This document shows positions 1 to 8,588 of a stretch of DNA of 64,000 nucleotides, piece after piece. Within the stretch, counting starts at the first letter, position 1. Every line of letters begins with the position of its first letter. This DNA is from Paenibacillus profundus (GTDB lineage Bacteria > Bacillota > Bacilli > Paenibacillales > Paenibacillaceae): assembly GCF_021369635.1 (NCBI RefSeq), contig NZ_JAJNBZ010000008.1:1-64000 (forward strand), in the 5' to 3' direction. The translations under genes were made by a program, and so were the position numbers. The notes under the pieces are model-generated. The model did no database searches. It was not told the origin of the DNA and saw only the letters and a list, made by a program, of their open reading frames with translations.

Positions 1-396
1 ACGCCCTGCTGTTCGATGGGGTTCGCGATGACTTACTGGGGCGCTGACGGCGACTACTTAAAGTTTCGTTGTCCACACGCCACAGGCAAAGTCGATTGTC
101 CACTAGGTATGACCGCTTGCTCGTCGTCCAACTACGGCATGGTAGTCAAAGTCGATACCAAGGAAGACTTGAGACGATTCAGCCATCCGCATCGGGATAC
201 CAAACGATGGAAAGAACTTTACAACGAACGAACCAGCGTGGAACGCTGTAACTCCCGAATGAAAACGTATTTAACCGCGGATCGTCTGCATGTCTGGGGC
301 ATTCAAAAAGTCACCACGCATCAGTACTTGAATGCCATTGTTCTTCTCGTATCCGCACTTTCAGCTGCTTCGAGAAGAAAGCAAGCCGCCGCTTAA
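1..396 (+). mobile_element. IS4-type transposase, C-terminal part (runs in from the left edge)
   Basis: The reading frame is open from base 1 and ends at a TAA at 394-396, so only the C-terminal ~131 residues are in the window. The segment LYNERTSVERCNSRMK fits the Y-(2)-R-(3)-E-(6)-K signature of IS4-superfamily DDE transposases exactly, with the last catalytic acid as the E. A hydrophobic C-terminal helix follows, as is usual in this group. The element's right end lies somewhere between here and the truncated prpF-like gene that starts near 500; I could not define its terminal inverted repeat because the left end is outside the window. The IS probably removed the 5' part of that neighbour. 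Family assignment is firm, the exact IS name is not. Confidence 0.8.
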
Positions 397-469
397 AAAG
401 CTCAAGCTCCAAAAATTCTGGAGGTCTGTCCATTTTCTGAAAGCATACGGTCCTGCGTCGAGACGTTGA

Positions 470-1243
470 GCACTTCTCTCTGCACTTCACCCAGATTTGG
501 AATTATGCAAAATGCTCAAATATGAAGGCAATTTTTCAATCGCAGGCGTTCCCGGATTATCTTCCAAGATCATGTTGAACTTTCTCGATTCGGGCGGCAC
601 TTTCACGAGAAAAATGCTGCCGTCAGGCAATGCGATCGACACGGTGCAAATTAAAGACGGAAGGCGTTTTGAAATCAGTGTCGTTGACTGCGTCAATACC
701 ATTGTATTTGTAAGAGCGCAAGATGTGGGTGTTAAAGGTACGGAACTCCAGTATCCAATTAACAGCAATGCAGAGCTGTTAGATACCTTGGAGCAGATTC
801 GCGTGAAGGGCGGAATTCTCGCCGGACTGATCCGGCCCCAAGAATCAGTCAGACCGACGACGCATTCGCTCCCCAAAATCGTCATGGTCGCACAGACGAC
901 GGATTATATCACGTTAACGAATCAAGCGGTTCAAGCGGAGGACATCGATATTTTATCGCGTTATATCTCCATGGGGGCGCTGCACAAAGCACACGCTGTC
1001 GGGGGAGCCATGGCGTTAGCGGCAGCTTGTCAAATACCGGGAACCATTCCTAGCCTCTTAACATCGTCCTCCGGCTCTACTGTACGTATAGGACATCCGT
1101 CAGGCACAATGTATGCGGAGGCTGTTGTCGAAAGGAAAGAAACGGATTGGCATGTAATTCGTGCGGCTTGCGGCAGAACCGCCAGAAGATTAATGGAAGG
1201 AGAGGCGTATATTCCGGTATCGGTGCTGGCAGCTCATGGTTAA
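470..1243 (+). pseudogene. N-terminally truncated PrpF/LigU-family isomerase
   Basis: The C-terminal ~245 residues match the PrpF family (2-methylaconitate isomerase, 4-oxalomesaconate tautomerase and relatives). Recognisable segments are the GNFSIAGVPG-x-IMLNFLD strand, the LPSGNAIDTV turn, the VDCVNTIVFVRA strand, and the C-terminal HPSGTMYAEA motif. Full-length PrpF proteins have about 390 residues with two similar diaminopimelate-epimerase-like lobes, so most of the first lobe (~150 residues) is missing. In frame there is a stop at 467-469 and the first possible start is a TTG at 497. The homologous part begins at about 510, and an IS4-type transposase gene ends just upstream, which suggests that IS-linked deletion removed the 5' half. 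The rest of the frame is intact, so the event may be recent. Activity is unlikely. Confidence 0.8.
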
Positions 1244-1316
1244 GCGGCCTCCCCGCGTTGGCTGTGTGTCGGGCATGCCGGGTATAGTGACGGGGAAACG
1301 GCAGTAGCCGTCAGAT

Positions 1317-1348
1317 AAAAAAACCGGGCCGCCCTCGGGCTTCCCGGT
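1317..1348 (-). terminator. Rho-independent terminator of hemQ
   Basis: On the minus strand the stem ACCGGG/CCCGGT with additional inner pairing is followed by seven T residues (plus-strand A run 1317-1323). It lies 38 bases beyond the hemQ stop codon. Confidence 0.8.
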
Positions 1349-1385
1349 CTCCACTCTCGCCGCGCGGCATAGAAAGAACTATAAC

Positions 1386-2135
1386 TTACTTCATCATTTC
1401 GTTCAGCTTGTCCGGTGTGAGCAAATTCCCAACGTAGAAGGAACCGAATTCGCCGAAGCGCGCGCTTACTTCATCGAAACGCATTTCATAAATCAGCTTT
1501 TTGAACTGCAGCGCATCATCACTAAAGAGTGTTACGCCCCACTCCCAATCGTCCAAGCCTATGGAACCGGAGATGATTTGCTTCACTTTCCCCGCGTAGC
1601 TGCGGCCAATCATGCCGTGGCTGCGCATCATCGCGCGGCGGTCCTCCATCGACAGCATGTACCAGTTATCCGCCAAATCACGCTTCTTGTTCATCGGATA
1701 GAAGCAGATGTGCTTGCTCTTCGGCAGAATCGGCTTAAGCCGGGCGATGACTTCCGGATTATCCATCGGATCTTCCGTGGAACCCGGCTTCGCCAAGTAA
1801 TTGCTCAGTTCGACAATACTTACATAAGAGTAGGTAGGAGTCGTATACTGGGCAAAGGACGTTTTGTTCAATTCATTTTCCAGCTCGTTGAGCTCTTCTA
1901 ACGTTTCACGCAGATGGAAAATGACGAAGTCTGCTTTCTGGCCGACAATGCTGTATACCGCCGTGCTGCCCTTCTTGTCATTCTCTGTCTGGGTCCAATT
2001 GGACCACAGCGCATGAAGCTCTTCCAGCGCATGAGCGCGCTCTTCATCGTCAGCTTTCTTCCACTGTGTCCAGTTGATCGTGCGGAAATCATGGAGCGCA
2101 TACCAACCGTCTAGCGTTAATGCCGCTTCATTCAT
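1386..2135 (-). CDS. hemQ: Coproheme decarboxylase HemQ (ChdC)
   Basis: A 249-residue protein of the chlorite-dismutase-like fold, the usual length for the Bacillota enzyme. It carries out the last step of the coproporphyrin-dependent haem pathway, the peroxide-dependent oxidative decarboxylation of two propionates of Fe-coproporphyrin III to give haem b, in the cytoplasm. The catalytic tyrosine is expected in the segment CFYPMNKKR (Tyr146) and the proximal haem ligand in [14 protein letters not shown] (His173); both agree with the characterised Gram-positive enzymes. The start ATG at 2135 has a GGAGG site seven bases upstream. It is monocistronic, with a clear terminator downstream. A perfect 13-bp inverted repeat lies 33 bases upstream (2168-2198). 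Confidence 0.95.
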   Translation of the reverse strand: MNEAALTLDGWYALHDFRTINWTQWKKADDEERAHALEELHALWSNWTQTENDKKGSTAVYSIVGQKADFVIFHLRETLEELNELENELNKTSFAQYTTPTYSYVSIVELSNYLAKPGSTEDPMDNPEVIARLKPILPKSKHICFYPMNKKRDLADNWYMLSMEDRRAMMRSHGMIGRSYAGKVKQIISGSIGLDDWEWGVTLFSDDALQFKKLIYEMRFDEVSARFGEFGSFYVGNLLTPDKLNEMMK

Positions 2136-2159
2136 GTCGTTATCCTCCGTTATTTAATA

Positions 2160-2212
2160 AAGTACGTATTCAAAAAGGTCATAGGGACCTTTTTGAATAA
2201 CCTCTAAAAGAT
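2160..2212 (-). repeat. Intergenic repeat-like element with 13-bp perfect inverted repeat
   Basis: ATTCAAAAAGGTC (2168-2180) and its exact complement (2186-2198) flank a 5-base loop. Read on the minus strand, the block AGAGGTT-x-TTC ... GACCTTTTTGAATACG aligns with a stretch at 32040-32085 on the plus strand, so this looks like one copy of a short dispersed element. It lies directly upstream of hemQ and in the same orientation. Confidence 0.5.
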
Positions 2213-2326
2213 TGTTAAACACAATCGATACGATTAGCCATTACTCAAAGCCATTGTAGCTCATTTGTTATCATATGAGCAACTTCGACGTGACGAATGT
2301 CACTGAATGTTCGTTGATTTTTCACA

Positions 2327-2342
2327 AGTGTACAAGTACACT
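2327..2342. promoter_or_regulatory. Perfect 16-bp palindrome, possible operator
   Basis: AGTGTACAAGTACACT is a perfect palindrome 84 bases upstream of the yuiB-like start codon and about 190 bases upstream of the divergent hemQ. A second, shorter dyad GTGAC-gaat-GTCAC sits at 2290-2303. No regulator for it is identified in the window. Confidence 0.35.
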
Positions 2343-2425
2343 AAGACTATTCAGCAAATTAGCGAATTATGGATAATAGAGTGGCGAAAATAGACCTGCA
2401 GATGGATACAGGGGGATGATTACAG

Positions 2426-2719
2426 ATGGGCTGGATTATGGTCATCATTTTGATGGTGCTCTTCTTTGTCATGATGTTCGGTATCGGTTTCATTCTCAAT
2501 ATGTTGATGAAGACGACTTGGTTTCCGATCGGCTTCTATATTGTGATTGTGCTGCCAGCTACCGTTATTATGCTGTGGAAGCAGGACAATACCTTCCTGG
2601 AAAATGTCGCGAGCTTCGGGGTAGTCGATTATTTGACGGCGGTGGCCGGGTTGGCCGGAGCTTACATTAGCGGGAAGACGATTTATTTCTTGCGCAAGAG
2701 CGGCTACCAGATGTTCTAA
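2426..2719 (+). CDS. YuiB-family small membrane protein
   Basis: A 97-residue protein with an N-terminal membrane segment (about residues 4-27), a second one at 33-51 and a third at about 66-84. It ends in RKSGYQMF. The start region (FFVMMFGIGFILNMLMKTTW) and the ending match what I recall of the Bacillus YuiB family of unknown function. The ATG at 2426 has a GGGGGATG ribosome site. It stands alone between hemQ (divergent) and an SDR gene 110 bases downstream. The function is unknown. Confidence 0.7.
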   Translation: MGWIMVIILMVLFFVMMFGIGFILNMLMKTTWFPIGFYIVIVLPATVIMLWKQDNTFLENVASFGVVDYLTAVAGLAGAYISGKTIYFLRKSGYQMF

Positions 2720-2829
2720 AAATTGAGTGTGCACTGTGAATGGAATTGTCAAAAAAGGGGGGACGCATCTATGAATGGGATGGGTTCCTTTCTTTATTTA
2801 AAGATGAGAAGGGTGAGGTGGCGACAACG

Positions 2830-3534
2830 ATGAACGCTCAAAAGGGGCGAACGGCTCTAGTGGTTGGAGCAACGGGGCTGGTAGGGCGGGAATTGGTGCG
2901 CAAGCTCGCGGAGGATGCACAAGTTCACAAGCTGATTGCGCTTGTGCGCCGTATGCCAGAGCAAGGCGAGGCGTCTTGGTTCGAGCATGCGAAGCTGGAA
3001 TGGCATGTCGTGAACTATGACCAGTTGGAGGCATCCAGACAGTCATTCTTGGGTGTGGATGAGCTGTTCTGCTGCTTAGGAACGACGATAAAGAAAGCGA
3101 AGTCGCGCGAAGCGTTCCGCCGCGTTGATTACGAATACCCGCTGGAAGCAGCTAAGCTGGCTGCAGAGGCTGGCGCCAAACGAATGTACGTCATTACAGC
3201 CATGGGGGCGGATCCGCGTTCGAACGTGTTCTACAGCCGTACGAAGGGCGAAGTGGAAGCGGCGCTCTCCGGTCTGCCATATGACAGCATCTATTTCTTC
3301 CGGCCTTCGCTCTTGCTGGGCGATCGGAATGAACGCCGTACCGGTGAGCAATGGGGTGCGATTGCCATGCGCCTCCTGGATCCCATCTTCAAGCTCGGGC
3401 CCTTGAAGCAGTATCGCGCCATTCCGGCAAGTGTGGTCGCGGAAGGGATGGTCGCGGCCGCGAAGCAACCGCAGCCAGGGGTGCATGTCATTCTATCGGA
3501 TTGCATCGCCCCTCTGCCCGTAAATGCATTTTGA
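2830..3534 (+). CDS. Atypical SDR, NAD(P)-binding oxidoreductase (TIP30/HTATIP2-like)
   Basis: The nucleotide-binding motif GATGLVGRELV is at residues 12-22 of a 234-residue protein, and an FCCLGTTIKKAKS strand follows the second half of the Rossmann fold. Further on come the YVITAMGAD and FYSRTKGEVE motifs, the latter holding the Y-x3-K pair. The pattern matches the atypical SDR group related to human HTATIP2 and bacterial NAD(P)H-binding proteins of unknown substrate. I place the start at ATG 2830, which has AGGTG ten bases upstream; the frame stays open to ATG 2740 but that codon lacks a ribosome site and the added residues do not look conserved. The stop TGA is embedded in a TTGACA that may be the -35 of the next transcript. 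Confidence 0.75.
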   Translation: MNAQKGRTALVVGATGLVGRELVRKLAEDAQVHKLIALVRRMPEQGEASWFEHAKLEWHVVNYDQLEASRQSFLGVDELFCCLGTTIKKAKSREAFRRVDYEYPLEAAKLAAEAGAKRMYVITAMGADPRSNVFYSRTKGEVEAALSGLPYDSIYFFRPSLLLGDRNERRTGEQWGAIAMRLLDPIFKLGPLKQYRAIPASVVAEGMVAAAKQPQPGVHVILSDCIAPLPVNAF

Positions 3535-3561
3535 CAATAACGATTGCGATCGAATACAATA
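3531..3561 (+). promoter_or_regulatory. Possible promoter of the ABC-F leader transcript
   Basis: TTGACA (3531-3536) and TACAAT (3556-3561) are separated by 19 bases, slightly longer than ideal. A second TTGACA is at 3655-3660 without a good -10. A start near 3568 would give a leader of about 415 bases before the ABC-F gene. Confidence 0.35.
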
Positions 3562-3780
3562 AACATGATTGCATCGACAGATGCAAGTTGATTCTGAATG
3601 AAAGGGCAAGGTACACACCGCGATGGACAACTAATCCGAACTCAGCGAATCATTTTGACAGCATTATGATTTCAAAATGTACGTTCAGAGAGGATAGATC
3701 TGCCCATTTAGCAGGTTGTATCGGCCGTTATATATAAGCATGTAGAACGATTGAGAAGGTGAACCGCACATTCAGCGGAC

Positions 3781-3873
3781 ATGAAGCCGGTGGCTCCTCG
3801 TATGTTCATTCTTGTACGAATGGATATGCGTCGTAAGCTGCTTAGCGGCATCTTTCGCGTCAGCGACAGATGA
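3781..3873 (+). CDS. Putative leader peptide ahead of the ABC-F gene
   Basis: A 30-codon frame starting at ATG 3781, with an internal ATG at 3802 that would give a 23-residue peptide beginning [14 protein letters not shown]. It ends in a TGA that overlaps an ATG at 3870 (ATGA). The second frame then runs without a stop through the terminator hairpin and in frame into the ABC-F gene. Short leader frames of this kind precede many macrolide/lincosamide resistance genes, where drug-stalled ribosomes change the leader fold. The RRK triplet resembles the basic +x+ pattern associated with macrolide stalling. A ribosome site is weak (AAGGTG about 20 bases upstream). Expression is an inference. Confidence 0.4.
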   Translation: MKPVAPRMFILVRMDMRRKLLSGIFRVSDR

Positions 3874-3953
3874 TTCCTTTGGCGTCTGGCGATGAGGTGC
3901 TCCCATTCTCTCTATTGTGCAATTTCTGCAAGCTTATTGCCGTGAAACGCTAT

Positions 3954-3983
3954 CCTCTCTGGGTAAACCAGGGAGGTTTTTTT
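3954..3983 (+). terminator. Leader terminator (attenuator) overlapping the ABC-F ribosome site
   Basis: CCTCTCTGG (3954-3962) pairs with CCAGGGAGG (3968-3976) around a GTAAA loop, followed by seven T residues (3977-3983). The ABC-F start codon is at 3984. The 3' arm contains the GGAGG that serves as ribosome site, so the hairpin should block both transcription and translation unless a competing structure forms. Confidence 0.75.
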
Positions 3984-5720
3984 ATGAATGAAAGATATAC
4001 AACGAAGACGCCGGAGGTGTCCGGGCGCCTTGTCATGGAGGCGCATCAACTTGCTGCCTACGTCGGCGACCGCCGCTTGTTCCGATTACAGGACCCGCTG
4101 CGCGTTTATGCGGGCGAGCGCATCGGTCTAATCGGAGCGAACGGAGTGGGCAAGACTACGCTCCTGCGAATGCTGGCAGGGATACTTGAGCCGGACGCAG
4201 GCTATGTGAAATGCGACGTCTCCTCATCCTTCGTGCCGCAGCTTGACGATGTGAGGGAAGAAGAGGCGGAGGAAGTGACACTCAGCGGAGGTGAACGGAC
4301 GAAGCGCCGTCTGAACGAAGCGGCGAACGGCGGAGCGGAGCTGTTGCTGCTCGATGAGCCAACAAGCCATCTGGATGTAGAGGGCTTGGAGTGGCTGGAG
4401 GAACGCCTCATCGATTATGCGCGGAACGGGACGCTGCTCTTCATTTCCCATGATCGGACGCTTCTGAACCGTGTCGCTACGAAAATATGGGAAGTGGAGA
4501 ATGAAGCGGTTCATATCTATAGCGGAGGCTATGAGGATTACCGCAGAGAGAAGGAGCGGCTGCGGATCGAACGACAGCGTGCCTACGAGAATTATGTGGC
4601 GGAGCGGCAGCGATTGCAGGAGGCGATAGTGGAGAAGAAGACACACGCCCATAAGGTCGGAAAGCCTAGGTCCAAGAAAGGATTGACGAGCAAGGAGATT
4701 CGTTCGGCTCGTCCGCATTTTAACCGCAAACAGTCGAAGGTCGAGAAGACGGTCAAAACGATGGAGAAACGGCTGGAGCAGTTGAAGGTCGTCGAGCAGC
4801 CGTTCGAGCTTGCGCCGGTGCTGTTCGACGCGAATTGCCATGCGCCGCTTCGAAGCAAGAGTGCGCTAGAAGCGCAGGGGCTTCGGCTCAGCGTAGAGGA
4901 GCGCGAATTGGTGCGTGACGGGGCCTTTCGCATACGGCCGCACATGCGAGTAGCGCTAATCGGGCCGAATGGAGCGGGGAAGACCACGCTGCTTCGCCGC
5001 TTATTGGAGGCGTACGAAGCCCACGGGCAGGATACGGAGCGGCATGCGGAGGGAGCTGGGGTGATCCGTTACGCGCCGAGCGCCCGCATTGCGTATTACG
5101 ATCAGAAGCTGTACGCCTTGAACTTGCAAGAGAGCGTGCTTGATAATGTCCTGAAGTCGAGCGCTTATGATCAGACTTCCGTACGTACGACGTTGGCGCG
5201 GCTTCGGCTGCGCCGGGACGACGCCTTGAAGCCGGTATGGCAATTGAGCGGCGGCGAGAAGGTGAAGACGCAGCTTGCCAAAATGTTCATGAGCGAAGCG
5301 AACGTGCTGTTATTGGATGAGCCGACGAACTATTTAGATATCGACACACGCGAAGAGTTGGAGCGAGTCCTGAAGGCGTATCCCGGCACGCTTGTCTTTG
5401 CCACACATGACCGCACGTTAATGGATCGGACGGCTACGCATGCCATCGTGTTCAACAACGGCACGTTGGATTGGCTGACGATCGAAGCGCTGCGCGAGCG
5501 GCTGCGGTTGAATGCGAACGGTGAGCGCAGTCCCGAGGCTGCTTCCGCAGCGGAGGTTCAATCGGATAGCGTCCTGTCATTGTCCGCGGAAGAGCGCATG
5601 AAGCTGGAGCTTGAATGGGCGGAGCTGCTAGCCCGATTGTCGGCTCCGCGCAAGGATGATGCGGTCGAGGAGTTGGAGCGCCGATATGCGGAATTGTTGG
5701 AACGGCGCCGACAGTTGTGA
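3984..5720 (+). CDS. ABC-F ribosome-protection ATPase (Vga/Msr-type)
   Basis: A 578-residue protein with two tandem ATPase domains and no membrane segments. Domain 1 has Walker [10 protein letters not shown] (51-59), signature LSGGE (100-104) and Walker [12 protein letters not shown]; the short distance from Walker A to signature is the reduced domain typical of Vga/Msr-like proteins. The interdomain linker is long, basic and coiled. Domain 2 has [15 protein letters not shown] and [14 protein letters not shown] charged C-terminal helix follows. ABC-F proteins of this type enter the ribosomal E site and dislodge lincosamides, streptogramins A, pleuromutilins or macrolides. The start at 3984 has GGAGG seven bases upstream; the frame extends to 3870 but that part is leader. 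Regulation by the leader attenuator is likely. The exact drug spectrum cannot be read from sequence. Confidence 0.85.
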   Translation: MNERYTTKTPEVSGRLVMEAHQLAAYVGDRRLFRLQDPLRVYAGERIGLIGANGVGKTTLLRMLAGILEPDAGYVKCDVSSSFVPQLDDVREEEAEEVTLSGGERTKRRLNEAANGGAELLLLDEPTSHLDVEGLEWLEERLIDYARNGTLLFISHDRTLLNRVATKIWEVENEAVHIYSGGYEDYRREKERLRIERQRAYENYVAERQRLQEAIVEKKTHAHKVGKPRSKKGLTSKEIRSARPHFNRKQSKVEKTVKTMEKRLEQLKVVEQPFELAPVLFDANCHAPLRSKSALEAQGLRLSVEERELVRDGAFRIRPHMRVALIGPNGAGKTTLLRRLLEAYEAHGQDTERHAEGAGVIRYAPSARIAYYDQKLYALNLQESVLDNVLKSSAYDQTSVRTTLARLRLRRDDALKPVWQLSGGEKVKTQLAKMFMSEANVLLLDEPTNYLDIDTREELERVLKAYPGTLVFATHDRTLMDRTATHAIVFNNGTLDWLTIEALRERLRLNANGERSPEAASAAEVQSDSVLSLSAEERMKLELEWAELLARLSAPRKDDAVEELERRYAELLERRRQL

Positions 5721-5872
5721 GTGGAATCGAATTCCGCTCCATGATGACGGTAAGCGATATCGCGGATCGAGGCCGGGTGATGTGTTGCAGGATGCGCAGA
5801 CACTGGCGGAACCACAAGCGATATATGCGTTGCTGATCCAGTCTTAAACGCATTTGTTGATAGCAAATCTAT

Positions 5873-5926
5873 GAGTCGGTACCGTCCGCAGTTACCACGA
5901 TTTTGTCGGACGGGCCGGCTCTTTTT
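5873..5926 (+). terminator. Terminator downstream of the ABC-F gene
   Basis: GAGTCGG-ta-CCGTCCG pairs with CGGACGG-g-CCGGCTC and is followed by TTTTT (5922-5926). The -10-like TACAAT of the dnaB promoter lies immediately after it, at 5932-5937. Confidence 0.7.
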
Positions 5927-5977
5927 ATGATACAATAGGAAAACATGATTTGTTCGGGAGGAGAAGGAGAGAATACG

Positions 5978-7495
5978 ATGCGGATGTCAAATATGCACCA
6001 TTTTACGGAACACCATCGGTATGTGACTTACCGGGAATTCAGCTTGAGCGAATTGGATCTGAAGATGCTTTCCCATGTGTATCAACCGATGGTCGGAGCA
6101 TTCGCAATCGGAATGTATCATCTTCTGCATCAGCACGTTGCAGCCGATCGGACCGGATACTCTGGCATTGACGCGCAGCGGCGTCTATTTATGCTGCTTG
6201 GATTGGAACCAAGCGAGAAGGGAAGAACGTATTTTGTCGAGCAGACCTCCAAGCTGGAAGCAGTCGGACTGCTGCAGACCTCGCGCATCATGCTGGCGGA
6301 TATGGACGAATGCTTGTACGAATACGAGCTGCAGCCTCCACTATCACCTAATGATTTTTTTGAGACACAGCATTTAACGCTGCTGTTGCGGGATAAGGTG
6401 GGGAAATATGCTGTCCTCTCGTTAAGGGAGCAGTTCTGCACAAGCGAGCCGTTCGATCTTGCCTCATGGGATGCGCATAGGGAAGATATATCCGTTCCTT
6501 TCTACGAGCTGTTCCGTTTGAATACGCAAGTGATCGATTTTGAACTGGAACAAGCGCTGCAAGAGGTCGCACCGAGCCGTTCGGCGCAGTCTGCCCAGTT
6601 CGCTCAGAAGCCGGACGCACAGGATTTGAATTATGCCGACATTATTACCCGCTTTCCGAAGCAATCGCTAAATCGTAGATTTGTAGAGCAGCTGCGCTAT
6701 GACAAAGAGGGAATGGGCATGATTAATTATGTGGTGCGGAAGTTCGAGCTCACGCTGCAGGAGACGTGCCGTCTATTGGATGAAGAGGGGGTGTTCACTG
6801 CAGAGGGTTCCATTGCGCTCGAAGAGATGCAGCATCGCGCCCATTTGCATTTTCGCCAAAATAAGCGGCGCAGTGAATGGCGGGAGCGGGAACAGAGCCG
6901 GATCGAACAGAGCTCGCAGCCGGAGGAAGCACACGAACAGGAAGTGGCGGTGCAGATGGAGTTCTATGTTGAGGTTCCGCCGCAATTCCGCGACAAGTGC
7001 GATGTTCACCAATACAATATGATGCTTCGCAATACGCCGTATACACTGATGTTGGAGAAGTTTTTCCCGGGTGCCGTTCCAGATTCATTCCTTGATATGT
7101 TTACCAAAATGGACCTGAATTATAAGATGTCGGACGAAGTGATTAATGTCCTTATTCATTATTTAATGACGATGCTCGTTCAAGGAGCGGAACAACGGTT
7201 GAACCGGAATTTTGTCGAGGCAATCGTGTCGAACATGCTCGTGAAGCAGGTGGGCACTTACGAGCAGGCGGTCATGTATATTCGACAGCAAGCTCAAGTG
7301 AATGATGCGGACCGATCCCGTACAGGCGGTTCAGATTCTGCGAAGTCACCGCGTTCGCGCAGCCGGTACAACAAGACGGCCAAACCAGCGATTCCAGTCG
7401 TTCAGCGCACGGGAACCGGCGGCGCCAAGCTAACTCCCGAGGAGCTGCAGCGCGCACGGGATCTGGCACGGCGCTTGGACGAAGGACGAGTATAG
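5978..7495 (+). CDS. dnaB: Replication initiation and membrane attachment protein DnaB
   Basis: A 505-residue protein followed at once by dnaI, the arrangement seen in Bacillus. In Bacillota this DnaB (unrelated to the E. coli helicase of that name) works with DnaD and DnaI to load the replicative helicase at oriC and at stalled forks. The N-terminal winged-helix region covers roughly residues 20-150. The DnaB/DnaD-type C-terminal domain holds the segment YTLMLEKFFPGAVPDSFLDMF and the helix that ends in YNKTAK. A low-complexity Q/S/E-rich stretch separates the halves. Start ATG 5978 has a strong GGAGGAGAAGGAG site; the frame remains open further upstream without support. Confidence in identity is high because of the neighbour. 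Confidence 0.88.
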   Translation: MRMSNMHHFTEHHRYVTYREFSLSELDLKMLSHVYQPMVGAFAIGMYHLLHQHVAADRTGYSGIDAQRRLFMLLGLEPSEKGRTYFVEQTSKLEAVGLLQTSRIMLADMDECLYEYELQPPLSPNDFFETQHLTLLLRDKVGKYAVLSLREQFCTSEPFDLASWDAHREDISVPFYELFRLNTQVIDFELEQALQEVAPSRSAQSAQFAQKPDAQDLNYADIITRFPKQSLNRRFVEQLRYDKEGMGMINYVVRKFELTLQETCRLLDEEGVFTAEGSIALEEMQHRAHLHFRQNKRRSEWREREQSRIEQSSQPEEAHEQEVAVQMEFYVEVPPQFRDKCDVHQYNMMLRNTPYTLMLEKFFPGAVPDSFLDMFTKMDLNYKMSDEVINVLIHYLMTMLVQGAEQRLNRNFVEAIVSNMLVKQVGTYEQAVMYIRQQAQVNDADRSRTGGSDSAKSPRSRSRYNKTAKPAIPVVQRTGTGGAKLTPEELQRARDLARRLDEGRV

Positions 7496-7537
7496 CGCGA
7501 GTAGCTGTGTGGATATAAGAATGTGGAGGTGTAGCGA

Positions 7538-8494
7538 ATGGAATCTATCGGGGACATATTGAAGCAGCTGCCGGTTAGCAGCCGGAGAGCACAAGCAGAA
7601 CAGAAAATGACGGAGCTGTTGAATGACCCGCTCATCGTTCAATTTCGAACGAAGTATCCCGAGCTGGATGACCGCAGCCTTCGCATTAATTTGAATAAAT
7701 TGTACCAGTATGTGACGGAATATCGACGCTGCATGCAATGTCCGGGCTTAGAGAACTGCCCTAATGACTTTCGCGGCCATTATACGAAGCTGAGTGCCGA
7801 GACGGTGAATGGCCATGCGCTCGTCTACGATCGCAAAGTGCCGTGCAAGAAGCTCATTTCCTTTGAACGGCAGCAATCCATTCAGAATCGAGTACGTTCC
7901 TTCTATGTGGATGAAACGGCGTTGAAGCAAGGATACTCGGCTTCGGAAATTTTGGAGAACGATATCGAGCGCAGCGATGCCGTCTTGGCGATCATTGAAT
8001 ATATCGAGCACACAAAGAAAAACGGCTTGCAGCCGCACGGTCTCTATTTGGTCGGTCCATTCGGCACGGGCAAGACGTTTCTGATGAGCTACATCTTATA
8101 TGAGCTCGCACGCGCCGATTGTACGGGTGTCATCGTATATATGCCGGAGTTCGTGGAAGAGCTGAAATCGATGTTCCAGGAGCCGCAGAGGCTGCGCGAT
8201 ACGATCGAAATGATGAAGGATACGGATTTGCTCGTATTTGATGATATTGGGGCAGAGAACATAACGCCGTGGGTTCGCGATCACGTTCTCGGTTCCATCT
8301 TGAATTACCGCATGAATCGCAAGCCGACCTTCTATACGTCGAACTACGATATGGACGCGCTATTGAAGCATTTCAGCTATACGCGCGAGGGTGAGGACAT
8401 TCATAAAGCCGAACGATTGATGAATCGCATCCGCCCGTTTGTGAATGTTGTTCAAGTGGATGGAAGAAATAAGCGGGGCCAAGCAGATTCGTAA
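7538..8494 (+). CDS. dnaI: Primosomal helicase loader DnaI
   Basis: A 318-residue AAA+ protein with Walker A GPFGTGKT at 173-180, Walker B LLVFDDIGAEN and a sensor-like FYTSNYDMDALL. The N-terminal domain holds cysteines C65, C68 and C74 in RRCMQCPGLENCP, corresponding to the zinc-binding region that contacts the helicase in Bacillus DnaI. It loads the DnaC-type replicative helicase onto DNA. It starts 42 bases after dnaB, has a GGAGG site (GTGGAGGTGTAGCG), and is surely cotranscribed with it. Confidence 0.92.
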   Translation: MESIGDILKQLPVSSRRAQAEQKMTELLNDPLIVQFRTKYPELDDRSLRINLNKLYQYVTEYRRCMQCPGLENCPNDFRGHYTKLSAETVNGHALVYDRKVPCKKLISFERQQSIQNRVRSFYVDETALKQGYSASEILENDIERSDAVLAIIEYIEHTKKNGLQPHGLYLVGPFGTGKTFLMSYILYELARADCTGVIVYMPEFVEELKSMFQEPQRLRDTIEMMKDTDLLVFDDIGAENITPWVRDHVLGSILNYRMNRKPTFYTSNYDMDALLKHFSYTREGEDIHKAERLMNRIRPFVNVVQVDGRNKRGQADS

Positions 8495-8520
8495 TTACAA
8501 TATTTGCATATGGATGTGCG

Positions 8521-8550
8521 TTACAAAAAATTACAGCCTCCATGTATAAT
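8521..8550 (+). promoter_or_regulatory. SigA-type promoter of the small secreted protein
   Basis: TTACAA (8521-8526), an 18-base spacer and a perfect TATAAT (8545-8550), preceded by TG one base upstream of the -10 on the extended side. It lies 39 bases ahead of the GTG start. Confidence 0.65.
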
Positions 8551-8588
8551 GTAAAGGCAGTATGTTTTTTCAACAGGGAGGAATTATT

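Noticed and set aside
4224-4841. A 205-codon minus-strand frame inside the ABC-F gene
   Set aside because: It is antisense to a well-supported gene with all ATPase motifs, and has no ribosome site or recognisable sequence. High-GC third positions produce such frames.
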